11,076 bases of DNA from Aquificaceae bacterium (GTDB lineage Bacteria > Aquificota > Aquificia > Aquificales > Aquificaceae): the NCBI GenBank assembly GCA_015490115.1, contig WFYM01000180.1, positions 1 through 11,076 of the forward strand. The letters are read 5' to 3'. Below are positions 1 to 6,206 of the stretch, piece by piece; within the stretch, counting starts at the first letter, position 1; each line of letters begins with the position of its first letter. A program made the position numbers and the translations under genes. A model generated the notes under the pieces. The model did not search any database. It saw nothing but the letters and a program-made list of their open reading frames with translations, and was not told the origin of the DNA.

Positions 1-219
1 ATAATTCAAGGCGGAAACATCTTAGAGTGCCTTCAGCTCTCGAACCCTTTTACAGGGACGATCAACATTTCGAGGAGGGGATACTTTTCAACTCAAGGGA
101 CTATAAGGTATAACGGGACCGCGGATGTGAACCCCGCTTACGACTGCGTTGTCGTTTCTGTAAACAGGGTAAGGATGGGGGTGTGGGATGCAAATACGGG
201 AAGGTGCGTTCCGAAGTGA
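1..219 (+). CDS. 3' part of a FimT/GspH-like minor pseudopilin (5' end outside window)
   Basis: An open frame runs from the first base to TGA at 217-219 and encodes the last 72 residues of a protein. The N-terminal methylation motif that would prove the family lies outside the window. What is visible is a beta-rich, secreted-looking stretch: glycine- and asparagine-rich, with the segment GTINISRRGYFSTQGTIRY and three cysteines (visible residues 10, 49 and 69). Short strands ending in an S-x-x-G-R-C-like tail resemble the C-terminal domain of GspH/FimT pseudopilins, the first gene in many minor pilin operons. Its position just before PilV-, PilW- and PilX-like genes fits that order. The next gene starts inside its 3' end, so the two are probably translationally coupled. 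The pseudopilin assignment rests mostly on context; FimT versus FimU/PilE-like cannot be decided here. Confidence 0.7.
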   Translation: MIQGGNILECLQLSNPFTGTINISRRGYFSTQGTIRYNGTADVNPAYDCVVVSVNRVRMGVWDANTGRCVPK

Positions 220-655
220 GGGATTCACGCTCATAGAAGCCCTCGTTGCCCTCGTCATACTCGCCCTTTTGCTCCTCGGACTGCTCGCCGGACTCCTTAC
301 CGTGATACAGTATAACCTTTTGAACTACATGAGAGACGAGGCTAAAAACCTCGCCCTCGAGTGTGCGGAGAACATAAGGAACACGCCCCTTTCGAGCCTG
401 CAAGCTGGGAACGTGGTGTGCAACTCTCAGAACTTTGTAAATGTCGACACACCATGCACGAACGTGGGGGCTGCGGTCTCCGCGGGAACGGCTGAGAGGA
501 TAAGGAGGCAAGTAAGAAACACCTTCGTAGACTACTCCATAGGCTGGAACGTCCAGCAGGTAGGAAGCGTCTGGCAAGTCCGGATAGAGGTCTGCTGGAA
601 TTACAGGAACAGAAGCTACACCCATACGATAACGACTGTTGTAGGAGGCTCCTGA
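188..655 (+). CDS. pilV: PilV-like type IV pilus minor pseudopilin
   Basis: The product has 155 residues. A 12-residue leader ends in Gly12, followed by FTLIEALVALVILALLLLGL, the class III prepilin signature: cleavage by prepilin peptidase between Gly12 and Phe13, Phe1 methylation, and Glu at mature position 5. The hydrophobic helix spans about residues 13-40, followed by an amphipathic helix with YNLLNYMRDEAKNLALECAENIR, typical of PilV/GspI-type proteins, and a small beta domain. Cysteines lie at 59, 78, 90 and 136. The ATG at 188 is the only sensible start in this frame. It overlaps the upstream gene by 32 nt and has a G-rich, weak ribosome binding site. The stop TGA shares its A with the ATG of the next gene. 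The pseudopilin family is certain; calling it PilV rather than another minor pilin rests on order and general form. Confidence 0.85.
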   Translation: MQIREGAFRSEGFTLIEALVALVILALLLLGLLAGLLTVIQYNLLNYMRDEAKNLALECAENIRNTPLSSLQAGNVVCNSQNFVNVDTPCTNVGAAVSAGTAERIRRQVRNTFVDYSIGWNVQQVGSVWQVRIEVCWNYRNRSYTHTITTVVGGS

Positions 656-1653
656 TGAGGAGGGGCTTTACACTGATAGAGCTTCTCGTAGCGATACTTA
701 TAGTCTCGATCTTGCTCGGCGGTGCCTATGTGACATATATAGCCCTTGTAAAAGGCTTCGGGAGGGAGGCAAAGTCCGTGGAGACCCAGATAGAGACGGC
801 TGTCGGTCTCGAACTCTTGAGGCTCGATATAGAGCATGCGGGATACGGGGTCGGCGAGGACCAGCCCGATCTTCCCGTCTTCTCGCCCGCTCCAGACAGC
901 CTCTGGATAAGGTCCGTCCTCAACAACACGAGGCTCATAAGGGACAGTTCGGGAAACCCTATCCACTGGTCCCTCGTTGAGTGTCTCTCGGCGGGAGGGA
1001 CTCCTCAGGTGATCTCCGGGGACGACGTCACCTCCCTCCCTCCGGGGACCGGTCTCGTCTTCATAGGTGCCGCGAACAGGGTCTACATAGGGACGACGAA
1101 CGGGACCTGTCCGAACGTGGGTGTCTTCGTAGCTATGCCTTACGACACGAATGTTGCGAGCGGTTGTCTCAACCAGTTCTGCAACATAATTAGCTACTTC
1201 CTCAGCGCTGCTCAGCCACTCCAGACCTGCAACCCGAACACGAGGAACCTCTTAAGAGCGGTAGGTGCGGGTCAGGGTCAGCCTTTGATAAACTGCGTCG
1301 CTGACGTGAGGTTCACCTTCGACGTTGACACGGACGGGGACGGAAGGGTTGACTTGAGGGACGCGAACTTTCAAGCCCTCGACCTCGACGGAGACACAAA
1401 TATAACAGCGGACGAGGTGAGGAGGGGTCTGAAGCTCGTGAACGTCTACCTTCTAATTCAAGAAGGGGGCTTCGACAGGGATTTTAGGTTCAGGAACTTC
1501 AGACCCTGCACCGTTCCCCCGGCTGACCCGAGGCTCAGCCAGAGCTGTGTCCTTGCGAACCCTACAACGGGTGTCGAGCTTTACCTTCCCCAGAACTTTA
1601 CTAACTACAGGTGGAAGGTTTTGAAGCTCTCGGTGATACCCATGAACCTGTGA
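655..1653 (+). CDS. pilW: PilW-like minor pseudopilin with a pair of EF-hand-like loops
   Basis: The product has 332 residues. A very short leader (MRRG) precedes FTLIELLVAILIVSILLGG: cleavage between Gly4 and Phe5, and Glu9 at mature position 5. The length, large soluble domain and position after PilV match the PilW/GspJ type. Two acidic loops stand out. The first, at residues 225-236 (DTDGDGRVDLRD), fits the canonical 12-residue EF-hand pattern with Asp at 1, 3 and 5, Gly at 6, Val at 8 and an acidic residue at 12. The second, at 243-254 (DLDGDTNITADE), lacks only the Gly at position 6. PilW-family proteins often carry a DTDGDG-type motif, so calcium binding is plausible but inferred. Eight cysteines (110, 152, 171, 176, 192, 214, 285, 298) suggest disulfides in the periplasm. 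A good site, GTAGGAGG at 641-648, lies 6 nt before the ATG, which overlaps the previous stop by 1 nt. Confidence 0.85.
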   Translation: MRRGFTLIELLVAILIVSILLGGAYVTYIALVKGFGREAKSVETQIETAVGLELLRLDIEHAGYGVGEDQPDLPVFSPAPDSLWIRSVLNNTRLIRDSSGNPIHWSLVECLSAGGTPQVISGDDVTSLPPGTGLVFIGAANRVYIGTTNGTCPNVGVFVAMPYDTNVASGCLNQFCNIISYFLSAAQPLQTCNPNTRNLLRAVGAGQGQPLINCVADVRFTFDVDTDGDGRVDLRDANFQALDLDGDTNITADEVRRGLKLVNVYLLIQEGGFDRDFRFRNFRPCTVPPADPRLSQSCVLANPTTGVELYLPQNFTNYRWKVLKLSVIPMNL

Positions 1654-1659
1654 GGTGGA
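1652..1659 (+). promoter_or_regulatory. Ribosome binding site that sets the pilX-like start
   Basis: GAGGTGGA lies 4 nt before the ATG at 1664. It overlaps the stop codon of the PilW-like gene and also covers an in-frame GTG at 1655. A ribosome using this site would start at the ATG rather than at the GTG, which would sit inside the Shine-Dalgarno sequence. Confidence 0.7.
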
Positions 1660-1663
1660 AGCC

Positions 1664-2062
1664 ATGAGGGAGAGAGGAATAGCTCTCATAACCACCCTCC
1701 TCCTCGGTCTCATAGCCGTCATCCTGATAGGAGTCCTCCTCTACTTCCTGACCACGGGGACGAGGATATCGGGAGTAGAGAAGAGGTATTCGGTAGCCCT
1801 CGAAGCTGCGAAGGGTGCCTCCGAATACATAATGCAACTTCTCCTCACCGGGAACATAACCTGCAACGGGGGAGGTGCTTGCTTTCCGGGAGCCTCAATA
1901 GACCTCGGACCCTTCCAGAACATTCAGGGCTTTAACATAAGTGCGGTCTACCTCGGAGATGTGAGCAGGTTCGGTGTTTACGTCTACTCGGTGAGGGTAA
2001 CCGCCACCTCCCCGACTACGGGAGAGACAGCTGTCGTCGACTTCGTCTACAGGGTCCAGTAG
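1664..2062 (+). CDS. pilX: PilX/GspK-like minor pseudopilin, short form
   Basis: From the ATG at 1664 the product has 132 residues. It begins MRERG, then IALITTLLLGLIAVILIGVL, a prepilin-type leader and helix with cleavage after Gly5. The residue at mature position 5 is Thr, not Glu. Absence of Glu5 and the R-G-x-A-L start are typical of GspK and of PilX-like proteins of the pseudomonad type, which cap the tip of the pseudopilus. The helix continues into VEKRYSVALEAAKGASEYIMQLLLTG, the A-L-x-A-A-x-x-G pattern usual in PilX. A small C-terminal domain with Cys67 and Cys73 follows. It lacks the large alpha-helical insert of GspK and is shorter than most PilX proteins. An in-frame GTG at 1655 would add three residues but lies within the ribosome binding site. 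The TAG at 2060-2062 directly abuts the stop codon of the convergent pilQ. Confidence 0.75.
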   Translation: MRERGIALITTLLLGLIAVILIGVLLYFLTTGTRISGVEKRYSVALEAAKGASEYIMQLLLTGNITCNGGGACFPGASIDLGPFQNIQGFNISAVYLGDVSRFGVYVYSVRVTATSPTTGETAVVDFVYRVQ

Positions 2063-3772
2063 TTACTCAACGAGTATCGTAGGCGTTATGAATATCAGAA
2101 GCTCGACGTCCCTTATGTCCACCCTCTCCTGACCGAAGAGCCACTTCAGAAGCGGTATCCTCGCTATACCGGGTACCCCCTCGACGGTCACGTTCTTTTG
2201 GGTGTCTATGATGCCACCTATGACTACCGTGTCTCCGTCGTTGACTATGACCTTAGTGTTCACCTCCTTCCTGTTTATTGCCGGTCCCTGAGGAGTCTGG
2301 ACTCCGGGTGTGTCCTGCTTCAGCTTTATGTCCAGAAGTATCCTGCCGTCGGGGGATATTATCGGAAGGACCCTGAGTTCTAATACCGCCTCCCTAAACT
2401 GGATGCTTGGGACGGAAGCTCCACCTGCTATGACCGCGGTCTGGTAAGGTATGTCCTGACCTTGCTTTATGACAGCCTCCTGACCGTTTATCGTAATCAC
2501 CGTCGGCTTCGCAAGGTTCTTTATCTTCCCCACACGCTCTAAGGCGGAGAGCCTGAGGTTGAGGGCGTTGAGAACACCCCTCGAGTATGTAAGTGTAAGT
2601 ATCCCGCCCGGAGTCGGGCTGAGGCTGGGGATCAGAGGACCTGTGAGACCGACACCCAAGTTTGCTCCCGCTCCCGCACTCCAAGCTTCGGGGACCCTAA
2701 CGTTCGAGAGGAGGGCTGACCAGTTTATGCCGAGTTCCTTCAGAGCTTCCTTTCTGACCTCCAAGATCCTCGCCTCTATCTTCACCTGAGGCGGTATGTC
2801 GCTTATGTATTCGCTGAACTGCTCCTTTATCTTCTCTATGACCTCCGGATAGTCCGTTATCATGACAGCGTTGAACTCCTTGAGAACCGGGGTCACCCTC
2901 TCCGCCTGAGTCCTCTCAGCCCTCACCTCCCTCACCGCACCTCCCGTGAGGACGAGTCCGGCTTCGGACCTTATTGGCTCTATCATCTTTATGAACTCCT
3001 CAGGGCTTATGTATTTGAGGTAGAAGATCTCGGTGACGGGCTTTCTCGCAGCGGGTGCTGTCACAAGGAACTCCTTCAGAAGCTCCTCGTATTTCTTCAG
3101 CCTGTCTATCCTGTCCGTTATAACGAGGGCGTTGAAGGTGGGGGCTTCGGTTATCACCGTCTCTTTAGAAATGTGGGGTGCGAGTATCTCTTTAGCTTCC
3201 GCTATGCTTATGGTCTTGAGGTAGAAGACCCTCGTCACGACAGGTTCCGGCTTCTCTTCAACGCCGAGGCGCTTTTCCGCTATCAGCTTTTCGACGAACT
3301 CCTTTAAGGGCTTCTCTATCCTCTTTATCCTCCTCTCCTCGTCCCTCACGTATATTATCCCGAGGGTCCTGTCTATTACTATCTCTGCAGCGGGGCTGAC
3401 GCGTTTCTTTAGCAGGTTTATGACCTTCTCTATGTCCTTCCTCTCAAGCTCCTTCACGCTCACCTCTATCTCGCCGGCCCTCGTTACCTTGAAGATCTCC
3501 TTGTTTACGGGGACGGCTATGAGACCGTATTCTTTTAGGATTATTCTGAAGGCTTCCTCGACGCTGACGGGCTTTTGTATCAGTATGTTCGCCTCTTGAT
3601 CGAGTTCCTTCTTGACCTCGGGGTCTATGATCACATTTTTCCCTACAGCTTTTGCGAGGGCCTTCACCACGGTGATCAGCTTTACGTTCTCGAACCTCAT
3701 CTCCCTTATCGTCTGGGCTTGAGCCACCCAGACGAAGAGAAGGAGCAAAGCTACCCAAACAACCCTACTCAT
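2063..3772 (-). CDS. pilQ: Type IV pilus outer-membrane secretin PilQ
   Basis: PilQ forms the multimeric outer-membrane channel through which the pilus passes. The product has 569 residues. A signal peptide (residues 1-19) ends AQA. A TonB/STN-like N0 domain follows (about 21-97), then three N-domain-like alpha/beta units (about 100-168, 177-238 and 245-323), and the secretin beta-barrel domain (about 328-569). The last domain carries the family signature VPGIARIPLLKWLFG at 533-547 and ends ELLIFITPTILVE. Units two and three share FYLK-x-IS starts (183-189 and 250-256) and look like a duplication. The protein is shorter than many PilQ proteins because the peptidoglycan-binding AMIN domains are missing, and it has no lipobox and no cysteine. 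Its ATG overlaps the pilP-like stop by 4 nt (ATGA), with a GGAGGG site just upstream. It is the last gene of the minus-strand operon. Confidence 0.95.
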   Translation of the reverse strand: MSRVVWVALLLLFVWVAQAQTIREMRFENVKLITVVKALAKAVGKNVIIDPEVKKELDQEANILIQKPVSVEEAFRIILKEYGLIAVPVNKEIFKVTRAGEIEVSVKELERKDIEKVINLLKKRVSPAAEIVIDRTLGIIYVRDEERRIKRIEKPLKEFVEKLIAEKRLGVEEKPEPVVTRVFYLKTISIAEAKEILAPHISKETVITEAPTFNALVITDRIDRLKKYEELLKEFLVTAPAARKPVTEIFYLKYISPEEFIKMIEPIRSEAGLVLTGGAVREVRAERTQAERVTPVLKEFNAVMITDYPEVIEKIKEQFSEYISDIPPQVKIEARILEVRKEALKELGINWSALLSNVRVPEAWSAGAGANLGVGLTGPLIPSLSPTPGGILTLTYSRGVLNALNLRLSALERVGKIKNLAKPTVITINGQEAVIKQGQDIPYQTAVIAGGASVPSIQFREAVLELRVLPIISPDGRILLDIKLKQDTPGVQTPQGPAINRKEVNTKVIVNDGDTVVIGGIIDTQKNVTVEGVPGIARIPLLKWLFGQERVDIRDVELLIFITPTILVE

Positions 3773-3987
3773 CTCCTCTTCCCTCCCTTCTTCAAAACTT
3801 TTTCGGGCTCGTATTTAGTTTTTATAAGCTTCACTGTCCCCTCCTTGGTTTCGAGGACTATGAACCTCTCCACCTTCCCTCCCCTTTCGAGGATTATGTA
3901 GCCTACAGCGTCCTGCTGGTTGAGGAAGGGGTCCCTCCCGAAGACCAAGAGAGGAAATAAAAGCAAAAGCCAAACAACAAACCTCAT
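3769..3987 (-). CDS. pilP: Very short PilP-like periplasmic protein
   Basis: From the ATG at 3987 the product has 72 residues. An uncharged hydrophobic stretch (MRFVVWLLLLFPLLVFG) looks like a signal peptide, leaving a mature part of about 55 residues that begins RDPF. An R-x-PF motif is common in the linker of PilP, which joins PilN/PilO in the inner membrane to the secretin PilQ. The remainder (AVGYIILERGGKVERFIVLE, then a Lys-rich tail) could form a few strands reminiscent of the PilP homology region. Typical PilP is a lipoprotein of roughly 170 residues. Here there is no lipobox Cys and most of the beta-sandwich is missing. The assignment relies on position between pilO and pilQ, the signal peptide and the RDPF motif. 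An in-frame GTG at 3999 would add MRCA, but the GAGGTG/AGGAGGTG site favours the ATG. The stop overlaps the pilQ start by 4 nt. Confidence 0.6.
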   Translation of the reverse strand: MRFVVWLLLLFPLLVFGRDPFLNQQDAVGYIILERGGKVERFIVLETKEGTVKLIKTKYEPEKVLKKGGKRR

Positions 3988-3991
3988 GGCA

Positions 3992-4004
3992 CACCTCACC
4001 TCCT
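3992..4004 (-). promoter_or_regulatory. Ribosome binding site for the pilP-like gene
   Basis: On the minus strand the segment AGGAGGTGAGGTG contains two consecutive Shine-Dalgarno-like cores. It includes the pilO stop TGA and the in-frame GTG that a longest-frame rule would choose. It lies 4-9 nt before the ATG at 3987, so translation most likely starts there and is coupled to termination of pilO. Confidence 0.65.
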
Positions 4005-4703
4005 GAGTATGACGTCTATGACAACCTCAGCCTTTACCTTCTCCTCCTGTCTGACGGGTTCTATCTTCACCGACTTGGGGTAGGAAACGATCCCCCTCGC
4101 GTAGAGGTCCTGAAGGAACCTTTGGATGTTTAAAGTCTTCCCTTCGAGGGTCATAGCTATCTCCACGGTGGTTATAGGTATACCTTGTGGTCTCTGCTGG
4201 GGCTGGGGTCGTCTTTGGGGTGGTCTCCTTACCTGTCTCCTCGGCTGCTCCGCTGAGACTACTTCTATAACCTTCTTCCCCTCCTTCTCTACAAGACGGA
4301 ACCTTTGAACCTTCGGTCTCGATATGGTTATCTTCGTTATGACAAGGTCCCTCATTCCCGCCAGCCTGTTCACCTCACCGAATATCCTCTCTAAGTCCTT
4401 GCGTGCGGGTATCTTCCCCACCACCCTCTCTAATTCTTCTTCCTTCCTTCTGATCTCTTCTTCGAGCTGCTCTATCTGCTTCTTTAGTCCCTCCAAGACC
4501 TCGGGTCTCACCAAGGTTCTGTATCTCTTCACCTCCTGCTCGAGCTTCGCCTTTTCCTGCTTTAGCCTCTCCCTCTCCTCGATAGCGGGCTTTACCGTGT
4601 AAAACCAGAGGATCCCTACTATTACGGCGGGAAATATTATAAGGAGCAGGACCCTCTGCCATAGGGGAGCTGCAGCCCACTGCTCCCTTAACTTATCCAG
4701 CAT
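3996..4703 (-). CDS. pilO: Type IV pilus alignment-complex protein PilO
   Basis: The product has 235 residues with PilO layout: a short cytoplasmic tail, one membrane helix (about 17-36, QRVLLLIIFPAVIVGILWFY), a periplasmic coiled coil rich in Glu, Lys and Arg (about 41-95), and a ferredoxin-like domain (about 98-235). PilO pairs with PilN to form the inner-membrane part of the complex and binds PilP. The segment KIPARKDLERIFGEVNRLAG matches the usual 'P-x-x-x-x-x-x-x-L-x-x-I-x-x-x-A' start of the domain. A Pro/Arg/Gln-rich stretch at residues 153-173 interrupts the fold between two strands and looks like a flexible loop insertion. There are no cysteines. The ATG is directly adjacent to the pilN stop (TAGATG), with a GGAGGAG site inside the end of pilN. 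Confidence 0.9.
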   Translation of the reverse strand: MLDKLREQWAAAPLWQRVLLLIIFPAVIVGILWFYTVKPAIEERERLKQEKAKLEQEVKRYRTLVRPEVLEGLKKQIEQLEEEIRRKEEELERVVGKIPARKDLERIFGEVNRLAGMRDLVITKITISRPKVQRFRLVEKEGKKVIEVVSAEQPRRQVRRPPQRRPQPQQRPQGIPITTVEIAMTLEGKTLNIQRFLQDLYARGIVSYPKSVKIEPVRQEEKVKAEVVIDVILRR

Positions 4704-5342
4704 CTACTCCTCCCCCCTCACCAGATCTTTTCGGAACTTAACCGAAGAGGTGTAGTATATGATCCCTATCTTGTTCTCCCTCTTTTCGACGGTTCCGGGT
4801 GTGAACTCGGGATACTGCCTCTTTGCTGTCTCTATGAAGCTCTTTATGGAGTCTATGTCGTAAGAGCCGAAGGAGATCTCCACATTCATGTCAGAGAAGG
4901 TTATGCTCTGAGAGAGGTTGTCGAGCCAGACGGTGGAGGGAACGTTCAGGTATAGGTATCTCAGGGACTCGTTGAAGGGGACGTAGTAGCTCCTCAGGGT
5001 GAGTATTACGTCCCTGCTCATCTCGAGGTAGTTTATCCTAGCCTTCAGCTCGCTTATCCTCTTTTGGAGCCTGTTCTTTTCCTTTTGTATCTCCTGAGCT
5101 TTCTTCTTGAGGGCGTCCCTCTCCGCAGTTAGCTTCGCCACCTCCCCTTTTAACCTGTCTATTTCCTCCCTCAGCTTAGCAACGTAGTAAATCTCACCCG
5201 CTACGAGAACGGCTCCCAAGACGGGTATCAGGAAGATACCCCTCTCTTTGAGGAGGTCCCTTACCTTTATTTCCCTAAGGCGCGAGAGATCCGGAAGCGT
5301 TATCCTTCTCCTTTCCTTCTTTAGCAGGTTTATCCTGATCAT
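4704..5342 (-). CDS. pilN: Type IV pilus alignment-complex protein PilN
   Basis: The product has 212 residues. It begins MIRINLLKKERRR; the I-N-L-L motif at the extreme N terminus is the conserved cytoplasmic peptide by which PilN docks in a groove of PilM. One membrane helix follows (about 36-53), then a long coiled coil (about 55-110) and a periplasmic ferredoxin-like domain (about 120-212). That domain contains PSTVWLDNLSQS and a region compatible with the family's 'P-x-x-V-W-L-x-x-L' signature. PilN and PilO are paralogous in architecture and heterodimerise. The ATG follows the pilM stop after a 3-nt gap, with a GGAGGAG ribosome binding site inside the last pilM codons, so coupling is likely. 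There are no cysteines and no sign of truncation. Confidence 0.93.
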   Translation of the reverse strand: MIRINLLKKERRRITLPDLSRLREIKVRDLLKERGIFLIPVLGAVLVAGEIYYVAKLREEIDRLKGEVAKLTAERDALKKKAQEIQKEKNRLQKRISELKARINYLEMSRDVILTLRSYYVPFNESLRYLYLNVPSTVWLDNLSQSITFSDMNVEISFGSYDIDSIKSFIETAKRQYPEFTPGTVEKRENKIGIIYYTSSVKFRKDLVRGEE

Positions 5343-5345
5343 CCC

Positions 5346-6206
5346 TCACTCCTCCAGTCCCCTTATAGATAGTATGTAAGGTATGAAGAAGCCGGGGGGT
5401 ATGTCCTCGAGGTCCAGTATCCCGAGGACAGGAAGGTTCATCATTATGTTCTCGAGGGTCGCCTCGTCCCCTATCACTGGTCCTGCAAGGTAGACGTTGG
5501 ATATCTCGTTTATGACGAGCTGGTTCCTCACCTCTATTAGGAAGTGGTCGAGCATGGAGGGGTCCTTTACGTCCTTGTAGTGCTTGTAGTTGAAGTCTAT
5601 CTTGTTGTAGGTTATAGCGTTCTTGCTGTAGTAAGCTATTATGCTCTCGTAGTAGTCCATGTAGAGGATCGCGAAAGGTGGTGGGAGCTTGTTGTAGAGA
5701 CCGTAGTTTATTATGTCGACTATCTCGTAGTCTATTATCTTAGGCTGGAGTCCCGCACCCCTTAAGGTGTCCCTCAGCCTGTCTACCGAACTCTTCCTCG
5801 CTATCGTTATCACCACCTTTACGTATTTGTCGTCAGGTTCCCTCTCGAGGAAGAAGTAGTCGTAAACTGTCTCCTCCTTTATCTGCTGGGTCTCGGACTT
5901 TATGAACCAGTCTATGGCTTCCATCAGGTCCTTCTTGGACATGGCGACCGGGAACTTCTGGAACTTCAGTATCCCTTCGTTCGCACCTATGCAGGTCACG
6001 ACCTCCTTGCCTTTTAGTCCGTTGTTCTCCACAACCCTGCTCAAGATCTTTTTCCTGTTTTCCTCCCCGTCCTGCTCCCAGAATATCTCCAAGGGTTCGA
6101 AGGTGGGCTTTTTGTTCTTTCCGAGTTCGAGTATCCTGACGAACTTGTCCGTTATGTAGACGGAGAGTCCCGTTCCCCCTCTCCTGAACAACCTCCCCAG
6201 CTTCAT
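5346..6206 (-). CDS. pilM: Shortened, divergent PilM, actin-like cytoplasmic pilus protein
   Basis: PilM is the cytoplasmic, FtsA-like member of the alignment complex. It binds the N-terminal peptide of PilN and links the complex to the pilus motor. The product here has 286 residues against roughly 350 in well-known PilM proteins. Recognisable parts are the N-terminal strand pair (GLSVYITDKFVRILEL, 13-28), the domain around ANEGILKFQKFPVAMSKKDLMEAIDWFIKSE (75-105; PilM proteins have a similar R-x-x-x-x-P segment), the YDYFFLE and VVITIARKSSVDRL strands and helix (115-144), and the second actin-like half from about 178. The phosphate and adenosine motifs expected in this family (D-I-G-x-x and D-I-G-x-x-x-T, GG near the end) are not well preserved, and the second half is short. 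The start ATG overlaps the ppsA stop by 4 nt (ATGA) with a GGGGGTGA site upstream. The context with pilNOPQ makes the identity firm. Confidence 0.87.
   Translation of the reverse strand: MKLGRLFRRGGTGLSVYITDKFVRILELGKNKKPTFEPLEIFWEQDGEENRKKILSRVVENNGLKGKEVVTCIGANEGILKFQKFPVAMSKKDLMEAIDWFIKSETQQIKEETVYDYFFLEREPDDKYVKVVITIARKSSVDRLRDTLRGAGLQPKIIDYEIVDIINYGLYNKLPPPFAILYMDYYESIIAYYSKNAITYNKIDFNYKHYKDVKDPSMLDHFLIEVRNQLVINEISNVYLAGPVIGDEATLENIMMNLPVLGILDLEDIPPGFFIPYILSIRGLEE

Noticed and set aside
101..625. 174-codon minus-strand frame opposite the PilV-like gene
   Set aside because: The plus strand has a clear prepilin signature in the same place; the antisense product has no motif and no ribosome binding site that stands out.
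655..1653. Reading the PilW-like protein as a dockerin or cohesin-type protein because of its Asp-rich loops
   Set aside because: The prepilin leader and operon context identify a pseudopilin, the loop spacing is too short for a dockerin, and DTDGDG motifs occur in ordinary PilW proteins.
1..2062. A type II secretion pseudopilin cluster (GspH-I-J-K) instead of type IV pilus
   Set aside because: The order and lengths resemble both, but the facing genes are pilM, pilN, pilO and pilQ, not gspC-gspM, so a type IV pilus is the simpler reading; not fully excluded.
3997..3999. GTG start for the pilP-like gene, giving 76 residues
   Set aside because: It lies within the Shine-Dalgarno sequence and would put Arg and Cys before an otherwise complete signal peptide; the ATG at 3987 has proper spacing.
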